From the NCBI RefSeq assembly GCF_012933655.1, contig NZ_JABBJJ010000109.1:1-34940 (forward strand): a stretch of 34,940 nt of DNA, read 5' to 3'. The notes beneath the pieces were generated by a model that was not told where the DNA came from, ran no database searches, and worked only from the letters and a program-made list of their open reading frames with translations. Made by a program: the position numbers and the translations under genes. Of the stretch, positions 28,889 through 34,940 are shown in pieces. Origin of the DNA: Pyxidicoccus fallax. GTDB taxonomy: Bacteria; Myxococcota; Myxococcia; Myxococcales; Myxococcaceae. Positions within the stretch are counted from its first letter, which is position 1, and every line of letters starts with the position of its first letter.

Positions 28889-30925
28889 TTACGTCACATG
28901 TGTCTTCAAGAAGACACGAAGCGCCTCGGCCACACTCCAGGCCTGGGCGATGCAGCCTCGCGGCCGGTACGGCTCGGTGGCGTCGAAGATTTCGCTGATC
29001 TGCCCGATGCCCGAGTGAAGCAGGTGCTCCTCCAGGCCGCGCAGCAGGGCGCGCGCCGCCTTGAGGTCCGGGTTCACCTTCAGCGTCGCGTCCACGTAGT
29101 GGCCGATGAGCCAGCCCCACACCGTGCCCTGATGGTACGCCGCGTCACGCGCGCGCAGGTCGCCGTCGTACTTCGGCTTGTAGTCCGGGTGGCCCGCCGC
29201 GAGGCTGCGCAGACCCACCGGCGTCACCAGCTCGCGCCGCACCCTCTCCAGCACGGGCTCCCACTTGTCCCTGCGCAGCACCGGGTGCTTCAGCGAGATG
29301 GCGAACACCTGGTTGGGGCGGATGGCCGCGTCCTCCCCGCCGTCCTCGCCGTCCACCACGTCGTAGAGGCACTGAAGCTTCTCGTTCCAGAAGCGCCGGT
29401 TGAAGCTGCCGTGGGCCTTCTCCGCCGCGGACAGGTAGGGCTTCGCGTCCTGGCCGAGCTGCTCCGCCCAGGTGCCCATCAGCCGCAGGGCGTTGAACCA
29501 CAGGGCGTTGATTTCCACCACCTTGCCCCGGCGCGGCGTCACCACCCAGCCGTCCACCTTCGCGTCCATCCAGGTGAGCTGGTAGCCCTCCGCGCCCTGG
29601 CGCAGCAGGCCATCCGCCGGGTCCACGCCGATGTTGAAGCGCGTGCCCTTCAGGTGATGGTCGATGATGGCGCGCAGCGTGGGGAAGATGTCGCGCAGCA
29701 GCTCGGTGTCCTTCGTGCACTCGAGGTACCGGTCCACCGCGTGGAAGAACCACATCGTCGCGTCGGCCGTGTGGTAGACGCCCTCGCTCTCCCCGTCCGG
29801 GAAGTAGTTGGGGATGAGGCCGTCGCGCACGTAGTGCTGGAAGGTGCGGAGGATGGCCGCCGCCTCGCGGTAGCGCCCGGTGCACAGCGTCAGGCCGTCC
29901 AGCGAAATCATCGTGTCCCGGCCCCAGTCGGTGAACCAGTGGTAGCCGGCGATGATGCTGCGCGCGTCCTGGTTCATGGAGCGCGCCCAGGCGTCGTCCG
30001 CGGGGCGCGTCGGGTCGATGACGAACTGGTCCGCCGCCAGCACCAGCCGCGCGGGCACGCCGTGACGCGCCTCCTCTGGCGCCCGGGACAAGAGCCGTCG
30101 CTCGCGTTCCAGCTCCAGCGCGAAGGCCTCGGCCGGCTCTCTCTCCAGGCACGCCCAGCCCTCGGTGGTGACGCCGAGCGCGAGCCGCTCGCCGGGCCGC
30201 AGCGTGCACTCGAAGTAGCCTGGTGAGCGCTGCACCTCCGTGTGCTCGTACCCGCGGGACTTCTCCACGCGGAAGAGCTGCACCGGGGACGTCTGCGGCA
30301 GGCCCACGAACGGGGCGGGGCCGCTGGAGTACAGCCGCAGGCGCATGGGCTGTGCGTCGTCTCCGCTGCGCAGCTCCACCTGGGCGCCTCGCAGGAAGAC
30401 GGTGGGCTCGTGCTGGTGGTTGGGGATGGGCCGGTCATGTGGCCGGTCCACGGGGAAGGGGCGCAGCCGCAGGCCGACCTCGGGCCCGGACACGTGCTCC
30501 CAGGCGATGAAGACGGTGTTCTCCCCGTGCACCATCATCAGCTTGCGCCGCAGCCGGGTGGGGCCGACCTGGTACTCCCAGACGGGCACGAGCCCGTCGA
30601 GGTGGAAGCTCCGCAGGTGGCGCGCGCCTTCCTCGTGCGTGGCGCCGTCCGCCCCCTCCTCGGTGCCGAGCGGGTACGCCTTCCCGTCCACGTGCACGTG
30701 CTCCACCAGGCGCGCCAGCAGCACGGTGCGGCCACGCTTCTCCAGGCTGGGGATGAAGAGGCCGTGGTAGCGGCGCGTGTTGCAGCCCACCACCGTGCCG
30801 GACGCGTAGCCGCCGCGGCCGTTGGTGACGAGCCACTCGTGCTGGAGGTCCTTCGAGAAGTCGGTGCCCTCGGGCCACTCGAAGGTGATGCGGGGCAGGG
30901 CAGGGGAGGAATCGACCAGGGTCAC
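28889..30925 (-). CDS. Glycogen debranching enzyme (amylo-alpha-1,6-glucosidase type)
   Basis: A 678-residue soluble enzyme of the archaeal/bacterial GDE type. The N-terminal domain (about 20-270) begins HEWLVTNGRGGYASGTVVG followed by NTRRYHGLFIPSL. The C-terminal alpha/alpha barrel (about 300-675) has GYHWFTDWGRDTMISLDGL, NYFPDGESEGVYHTADATMW, DAKVDGWVVTPRRGK and YHQGTVWGWLIGHYVD, which contain the acidic catalytic residues of this family. It removes alpha-1,6 branches from glycogen, giving access to storage carbon. The start is GTG at 30925, with GAGGAG 8 nt upstream. That GTGA overlaps the stop of a 38-codon open frame upstream that may be a remnant of another carbohydrate gene. Confidence 0.92.
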   Translation of the reverse strand: MTLVDSSPALPRITFEWPEGTDFSKDLQHEWLVTNGRGGYASGTVVGCNTRRYHGLFIPSLEKRGRTVLLARLVEHVHVDGKAYPLGTEEGADGATHEEGARHLRSFHLDGLVPVWEYQVGPTRLRRKLMMVHGENTVFIAWEHVSGPEVGLRLRPFPVDRPHDRPIPNHQHEPTVFLRGAQVELRSGDDAQPMRLRLYSSGPAPFVGLPQTSPVQLFRVEKSRGYEHTEVQRSPGYFECTLRPGERLALGVTTEGWACLEREPAEAFALELERERRLLSRAPEEARHGVPARLVLAADQFVIDPTRPADDAWARSMNQDARSIIAGYHWFTDWGRDTMISLDGLTLCTGRYREAAAILRTFQHYVRDGLIPNYFPDGESEGVYHTADATMWFFHAVDRYLECTKDTELLRDIFPTLRAIIDHHLKGTRFNIGVDPADGLLRQGAEGYQLTWMDAKVDGWVVTPRRGKVVEINALWFNALRLMGTWAEQLGQDAKPYLSAAEKAHGSFNRRFWNEKLQCLYDVVDGEDGGEDAAIRPNQVFAISLKHPVLRRDKWEPVLERVRRELVTPVGLRSLAAGHPDYKPKYDGDLRARDAAYHQGTVWGWLIGHYVDATLKVNPDLKAARALLRGLEEHLLHSGIGQISEIFDATEPYRPRGCIAQAWSVAEALRVFLKTHVT

Positions 30926-31038
30926 GCCTTCGTCTCCTCGGTGCTCGTCAGCACCAGCGCTGTCTGTCCGGGAAGGTGCAGCCCATCCCCGAGCGGCTGC
31001 GCGCCGAGGGTGAGCTGGAATGGGGCGGACCGAGACAA
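30922..31038 (-). CDS. Possible 38-residue ORF coupled to the debranching enzyme
   Basis: Not a confident gene. A TTG at 31038 has GGAGG 5 nt upstream and opens a 38-codon frame whose TGA overlaps the debranching-enzyme GTG (GTGA). The product ends GLHLPGQTALVLTSTEETKA and has LTLGAQPLGDGLHLPG before it; this looks like the last strands of the C-terminal beta-domain of a GH13 alpha-amylase. The frame is open for about 20 more codons upstream, then closed by TGA. It may be a real leader peptide or the tail of a lost amylase gene. Confidence 0.3.
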   Translation of the reverse strand: MSRSAPFQLTLGAQPLGDGLHLPGQTALVLTSTEETKA

Positions 31039-31213
31039 TTCATCCTCCGTTTCGACCAGGGATGTGCGTCGACGTTGTGCATCCGCGCGGAGGTGGGAAA
31101 GGACCCGGAGTCACAGCGCATCACGCCCACGCGTGCATGGGACGAGCGTCCAGACGGGCTCTCGTCCGAGGGACAGCTCCGCGTCCGGGTTCCGACCCGT
31201 CGAGGCATTCAGG

Positions 31214-31245
31214 AAAGGCGCTGCAGCTGCTAATTACGCGCCTTT
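31214..31245 (+). promoter_or_regulatory. 8-bp inverted repeat around a -10-like TAATTA
   Basis: AAAGGCGC (31214-31221) and GCGCCTTT (31238-31245) flank 16 nt containing GCAGCTGC and TAATTA. The element lies 20 nt before the ATG at 31265 and just before GGAGGG. It could be an operator over the promoter or a leader hairpin. The rest of 31039-31213 shows nothing I can support. Confidence 0.35.
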
Positions 31246-31264
31246 GGAGGGTTCCCGACCCAAC

Positions 31265-32083
31265 ATGCTTTCCTGGCTACCTGCTTCCACTGCCGCGCTC
31301 CGGATGCTGAGGCTCCTGCTGCTCGTCCTGCTTCCTCTCGCGGCGCCGGCCGCGGCCCCCGCGGAGGAGATGCGGACCTACGTCACGTCCATTCGTCGCC
31401 TGTACGAGTCGCTCGAGTACGAGCGTGCGCTCGCGCAGGTCTCCAGTGCCAGGCGCGTGGCTCGCGGGATGGAGGACGACGTCATCCTGTCTCTCTACGA
31501 GGGCATCCTCCTCGCGAACATGCAGAAGCCGGAGGAGTCCGCCGCCGCCTTCAAGTCGGCGCTGCTGCTGAAGCCGGACGCGAAGCTTCCCCTCATGGTG
31601 TCTCCCAAGGTGGCTCGGAACTTCGAGAGCGTCCGGAGCGAGGTGAAGCGCGAGCTGGCCGCGGTCCAGGCGGAGCGCGAGACGGCGGCCCGGAGCGAGG
31701 TGGCCGTGCCGCGTCCCGCCCCCGTGGACGCGCCTGCTCCCAGCGGAGTCTCCACGAAGCGGGACCTCCGCTCGCGGGCGCTCATCCCCGCCGTGGCCGG
31801 CGGTGTGCTGCTGGTGTCCGGCGCGGTGACGTATGGCTTGGCGCGCGCGGAGCGGAGCCGGCTGCGCGAGGGGCCCGGGGAGTTCGGCTCGTTCGACGAG
31901 GCGAAGCGGAGCGCGAGCCGGGGGCGGACCTTGCAGACGGTGGGCTTCGGTCTCGCGGGCGCGGGCGTGGTGGGGCTGGGCGTGGCGGCGGGGCTGTTCG
32001 TGCTGGGCGCGCCGGGCGACGCCGTATCGCTCGGCGTGTCGACGGATGGGACGTCGGCCTTCGTGTCCGGGAGGTGGCCGTGA
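31265..32083 (+). CDS. Exported TPR-like membrane protein
   Basis: A 272-residue protein. It begins with a signal sequence (Leu-rich, LLLLVLLPLAAPAAAPA near 17-33), then a helical TPR-like region (about 35-130: YESLEYERALAQVSSARR, LSLYEGILLANMQKPEESAA, FKSALLLKPDA) and a Pro-rich linker. Two hydrophobic segments follow, near 178-200 (LIPAVAGGVLLVSGAVTYGLA) and 228-250. Proteins of this layout are common in myxobacteria, often beside large lipoproteins. ATG at 31265 has GGAGGG about 13 nt upstream; ATG at 31304 is an alternative that keeps the signal core. Its stop overlaps the GTG of the Kelch lipoprotein (GTGA), so the two are coupled and may form an envelope complex. Function unknown. Confidence 0.75.
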   Translation: MLSWLPASTAALRMLRLLLLVLLPLAAPAAAPAEEMRTYVTSIRRLYESLEYERALAQVSSARRVARGMEDDVILSLYEGILLANMQKPEESAAAFKSALLLKPDAKLPLMVSPKVARNFESVRSEVKRELAAVQAERETAARSEVAVPRPAPVDAPAPSGVSTKRDLRSRALIPAVAGGVLLVSGAVTYGLARAERSRLREGPGEFGSFDEAKRSASRGRTLQTVGFGLAGAGVVGLGVAAGLFVLGAPGDAVSLGVSTDGTSAFVSGRWP

Positions 32084-34644
32084 AGACGCGCGCGTACCGG
32101 GTGCTCGCCCTCGCCGTGCTGCTGGGCTGCGGCGTCGGCTGCATCGACTTCGACCAGGAGCTGACGGACCTGTGCGAGCGGAGCCCGTCGTTCTGTGAAG
32201 CGGACGGGGGCAGCACGCCGGACGGCGGTGATGGAGGTCTGCCCGACTCCGGCACGCCCGACTCCGGCACGCCCGACGCGGGACCTCCGCCCACGCTCGT
32301 GGGGGCCTCCCAGTCCGTCTTCCATGTCACGCCCTGGGACCCGGCGGACTTCAGTGTCACCGCCGAGGCCTCGCAGGGGGGCGCGCTGCGCTTCTCCTGG
32401 TCGGCCACGCACGGCGCCCTGGAGACGCCTCGGGACACCGCGACGACGAGCGAGGTGCGCTGGTCGACGGCCACGTGTCCACCGGAAGGGGAGCGGCCCA
32501 CCATCACCGCGACGGTGACCCATGCGGGGGGGCTCACCGCGACCCGGTCGTTCCAGCTCGACGTCCATTGTCCGAAGTGGACCGCTCCTCGCTCCATGGC
32601 GGTGGTTCGCGCGGCCCACACCGTCACCCTGCTCGCTTCGGGCAAGGTGCTGGTGGCTGGCGGACTCCAGGGGACCACCACCTTCGCCTCGGCGGAGCTG
32701 TATGACCCGGCGACCGTCACCTGGGGGGCCACCGGCGGGATGACGACCGTGCGTCACTCCCACGCCGCGGTCCTGCTCCGCTCGGGCAAGGTGCTGGTGA
32801 TGGGCGGGCGGAGTTCCTCCGGCGTTCTCGCGTCCGCCGAGCTGTATGACCCGGGGACAGGCACCTGGACAGCCACCGGCGGCATGGCCAGGGCCCGGTC
32901 GCATCATGTCGCCGTCGTGCTGCGGTCGGGCAGGGTGCTCGTCATGGGCGGAGCCGATTTCGAGGGCCCCATCTCCACGGCGGAGGTCTACGACCCCGAC
33001 GCGGGCACCTGGGCCGCCACCGGAGGCATGACCGCGGCTCGCATGGGATTCCAGGCCTCCGTCCTGCTTTCGGGTCGGGTGCTGGTGACGGGGGGCCTCA
33101 CCGGAAGCCTGCGGGATGGCTTCCGTGAGCTGGCGACAGCGGAGGTCTATGACCCGGCCACGGGAGCGTGGTCGGCCACCAGCAGCATGTCCCTGCCTCG
33201 CGCGGACCACCGCGCTGTCGTGCTGGCTTCGGGGAAGGTGCTGGTGACGGGTGCGCGTTCGCGCGGAGGCACGCCCAGCGCCGCGGCGGAAATCTATGAT
33301 CCGAATACGGGCAACTGGACGGCCACCAGCAGCATGCCCCGGGCGCTCTCACATCACCTGATGCTCCCGCTGCCCACGGGCAAGGTGCTGGTCGCCGGGG
33401 GCATGGAGCAGCAAGGTATTCCCAGTGCCTCGGTGGAGCTCTACGACCCCGCCACGTCGACCTGGCGCTCCGGTCCCAGCATGACCCGCGCCCGCGTGGC
33501 GCCGGGCGCCGTGGTGCTTTCTTCGGGAGAAATCCTCGTGGCGGGGGGCGAAGGCCCGGACGCCAGCGCGCTCGACTCGTCGGAGGTGTACGACCCGGCG
33601 GTGGGGACCTGGAGGTCGGCGGGCCCGTTGAGCCGGAGTCGCACCTTGCACACCACCACGCTGTTGCCTTCCGGAAAGGTGCTGCTGGTGGGCGGTGGCT
33701 CCCCTGACGCCCCCGAGAGTGGCGTCGCGGAGCTCGGTGACCCCGCCACGGGCCAGTGGGTCGCCACGGGGCGCATGGGCCAGGCTCGGAGGGGCCATAC
33801 GGCGAGCCTGCTGGCCACGGGCAAGGTGCTGGTGGCCGGCGGTACCGCGACGGACTCCCTGTCCTCCGCGGAGCTCTACGACTCGGCCACGGGAACCTGG
33901 AGCCCCACGGGCAGCATGGCCACGGCGCGAAGCGCCCATGCGGCCACCGTGCTGCCCTCGGGCAAGGTGCTGGTGACGGGCGGAGACCTGGCGGGGAGCA
34001 CCATCGCCACGGCGGAGCTCTACGACCCGGTCAGCGGCACCTGGAGCGCCACCAGCAGCATGAGGGTCGCCCGCGAGGACCACACCGCGACCCTGCTCGC
34101 CACGGGCAAGGTGCTCGTCGTGGGTGGCACCACGACATCCCAGGGGGCGGAAATCTATGACCCCGCCACGGGCACCTGGACGCCCACCCACAACGCGCCC
34201 TGGCCTCGCTACGGCCACACCGCGACCCTGCTCGCCACGGGCAAGGTGCTGGTGGCGGGCGGCAACACCGACGCGAGCGACGTCAACCCCGCCACGGCCG
34301 AGCTGTACGACCCCACCACGAACACGTTCGCCGCCACGGGGCAGATGGGGCGCATCCGCCGGGACCTCGAGGCCGTCCTCCTGCCTTCCGGCAAGGTGCT
34401 GGTGGCGGGGGGCCGGTACGTCAATGGCCGCGTCGCGACCTTCTACGGCGCGAGCGACGTGGAGCTGTATGACCCCGAGCTCGGCACCTGGTGGGTGACC
34501 GGAGCCATGCGCACTCCCCGCACCTCGCACACGCTCGTGCTGCTGCCCTCGGGCGCGGTGTGGGCCACCGGCGGCGACACGACGTCCTTGAGCGGTCCGT
34601 CCGGCCCGTCGCAGCCCTCCACGTCCGAGCTCTACCTGCCCTGA
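32080..34644 (+). CDS. Kelch-repeat lipoprotein
   Basis: An 854-residue surface or periplasmic lipoprotein. The signal peptide ends with a lipobox-like GCGVGC, the acylated Cys being about residue 21. A linker rich in Asp, Gly, Pro, Ser and Thr (ADGGSTPDGGDGG, then repeats of DSGTP) spans about 41-72, followed by an Ig/PKD-like domain (about 75-165). From residue 173 to the end there are fourteen Kelch-type repeats of about 48 residues, pattern R-x-x-H-x-x-x-x-L-x-SGKVLVAGG then ELYDPATGTW, enough for two seven-blade propellers. Such proteins usually bind other proteins or sugars. GTG at 32080 overlaps the previous stop (GTGA) and has GGGAGG 5 nt upstream. Partner unknown. Confidence 0.88.
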   Translation: MKTRAYRVLALAVLLGCGVGCIDFDQELTDLCERSPSFCEADGGSTPDGGDGGLPDSGTPDSGTPDAGPPPTLVGASQSVFHVTPWDPADFSVTAEASQGGALRFSWSATHGALETPRDTATTSEVRWSTATCPPEGERPTITATVTHAGGLTATRSFQLDVHCPKWTAPRSMAVVRAAHTVTLLASGKVLVAGGLQGTTTFASAELYDPATVTWGATGGMTTVRHSHAAVLLRSGKVLVMGGRSSSGVLASAELYDPGTGTWTATGGMARARSHHVAVVLRSGRVLVMGGADFEGPISTAEVYDPDAGTWAATGGMTAARMGFQASVLLSGRVLVTGGLTGSLRDGFRELATAEVYDPATGAWSATSSMSLPRADHRAVVLASGKVLVTGARSRGGTPSAAAEIYDPNTGNWTATSSMPRALSHHLMLPLPTGKVLVAGGMEQQGIPSASVELYDPATSTWRSGPSMTRARVAPGAVVLSSGEILVAGGEGPDASALDSSEVYDPAVGTWRSAGPLSRSRTLHTTTLLPSGKVLLVGGGSPDAPESGVAELGDPATGQWVATGRMGQARRGHTASLLATGKVLVAGGTATDSLSSAELYDSATGTWSPTGSMATARSAHAATVLPSGKVLVTGGDLAGSTIATAELYDPVSGTWSATSSMRVAREDHTATLLATGKVLVVGGTTTSQGAEIYDPATGTWTPTHNAPWPRYGHTATLLATGKVLVAGGNTDASDVNPATAELYDPTTNTFAATGQMGRIRRDLEAVLLPSGKVLVAGGRYVNGRVATFYGASDVELYDPELGTWWVTGAMRTPRTSHTLVLLPSGAVWATGGDTTSLSGPSGPSQPSTSELYLP
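32596..34641 (+). repeat. Fourteen Kelch-type repeats (coding)
   Basis: Repeat unit of about 48 codons, counted by hand as fourteen. The DNA core GGCAAGGTGCTGGTG recurs in most copies, so internal recombination is possible. The last copy is truncated at ELYLP. Confidence 0.85.
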
Positions 34645-34652
34645 GTCCGCCC

Positions 34653-34690
34653 CCACGGGGAGCGGCCAGCCAGCCGCTCCATCACCGTGG
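34653..34690 (+). terminator. Terminator-like stem after the Kelch gene
   Basis: GGAGCGGC (34659-34666) pairs with GCCGCTCC (34673-34680) around a 6-nt loop, extended by CCACGG (34653-34658) with CCGTGG (34685-34690). It begins 9 nt after the stop; no T-run. Confidence 0.55.
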
Positions 34691-34709
34691 AGACTCAAGA
34701 AGAGAAAAC

Positions 34710-34746
34710 GGCGGGACCCGGCCCCCTCCCTGAACCGGGCCCCGCC
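34710..34746 (-). terminator. Intrinsic terminator for the right-edge gene
   Basis: GGCGGG and CCCGG (34710-34721) pair with CCGGG and CCCGCC (34735-34746), with one mismatch and a 13-nt loop. Read on the minus strand it is followed by GTTTTCTCTT, so it terminates the gene entering from the right. Confidence 0.7.
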
Positions 34747-34762
34747 ATTTCTACAGCCTTTC

Positions 34763-34940
34763 CTACGCCTGCTTCGCGATGCCGCTCGTCGGCGTCGTCT
34801 CGGCCGCCTTGCCATTGAGCAGCGCGCTGCTCGCGTACAGGGCCAGTCCCACCACGCCCAGCACCGCGGCCTCCGCATGCACCGCGAACCCCAGGCCCAT
34901 CAGGGTCAGGGTCCCCGTGCCCATCGCGAACGCCACCGCC
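34763..34940 (-). CDS. Membrane protein, C-terminal fragment (runs off right edge)
   Basis: A frame open from the window edge to TAG at 34763, about 59 codons. It codes for two hydrophobic stretches (FAMGTGTLTLMGLGFAVH and AAVLGVVGLALYASSALL) with a short turn, then a polar tail ending TTPTSGIAKQA. A membrane protein C-terminus is the only supported reading; the family cannot be named. A terminator with a T-run follows at 34746-34710. Confidence 0.6.
   Translation of the reverse strand, partial: AVAFAMGTGTLTLMGLGFAVHAEAAVLGVVGLALYASSALLNGKAAETTPTSGIAKQA

Noticed and set aside
32596-34641. Regular DNA repeats as a CRISPR array
   Set aside because: The unit is about 144 nt, stays in frame and encodes Kelch blades; no short identical repeats with unrelated spacers.
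1-34940. Mobile element, prophage or genomic island
   Set aside because: No transposase, integrase, tRNA, att-like direct repeats or change in composition was seen; gene order reads as stable backbone.

Overview
The window looks like chromosome from a myxobacterium of the Myxococcus/Corallococcus/Pyxidicoccus group. It is GC-rich with strong G/C third-position bias. It carries a relA gene close to what I recognise as the act operon of Myxococcus xanthus (actA-actB-actC-actD), a DUF4388 protein, a caspase-family protein, an ECF sigma/anti-sigma operon and a large Kelch-repeat lipoprotein. I saw no tRNA, rRNA, transposase, phage gene or CRISPR array. The region reads as conserved chromosomal backbone.

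Layout. 1-140 is the start of a zinc-ribbon protein running off the left edge. 299-2987 holds relA and a RidA-family gene. 3078-5078 (minus) is a membrane-anchored protein with three tandem DsbA-like domains, divergent from a TusA-like gene (5252-5482). 5522-7347 (minus) is an ABC-2 exporter pair, divergent from a penicillin-binding transpeptidase (7500-9089). 9109-10263 (minus) is a DUF4388 protein, head to head with a small glutaredoxin-like gene (10285-10563). A near-consensus sigma-54 promoter lies in the last codons of the latter and points at 10687-17896: actA (degenerate REC-GGDEF), actB (NtrC-class activator), actC-like (epimerase-acetyltransferase fusion), actD-like (single-pass membrane protein) and, coupled to it by stop/start overlap, a secreted caspase-family protein with surface repeats.

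18019-22378 holds a TPR protein, DAHP synthase and, convergent to it, an overlapping minus-strand set: acetyltransferase, chorismate mutase-prephenate dehydratase, and a second stand-alone prephenate dehydratase. Together these cover entry to the shikimate pathway and its phenylalanine branch. 22421-24152 is an ECF sigma factor, a zinc-type anti-sigma factor and a CpxP/Spy-like periplasmic protein. 24223-28803 holds an APC permease, an EVE-domain protein, an SDR oxidoreductase, a CPBP membrane protease and a zinc-ribbon membrane protein. 28889-30925 (minus) is a glycogen debranching enzyme. 31265-34644 is a TPR-like membrane protein overlapping a 14-repeat Kelch lipoprotein. 34763-34940 is the C-terminus of a membrane protein running off the right edge.

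The most interesting part is 10524-17896. A sigma-54 promoter drives an operon that encodes its own type of activator, includes a regulator that has lost both phosphorylation and cyclase residues, has a strong hairpin one base before the actC start, and ends in a translationally coupled membrane-protein/caspase pair. All function calls are by reading and motif recognition; no search was run.
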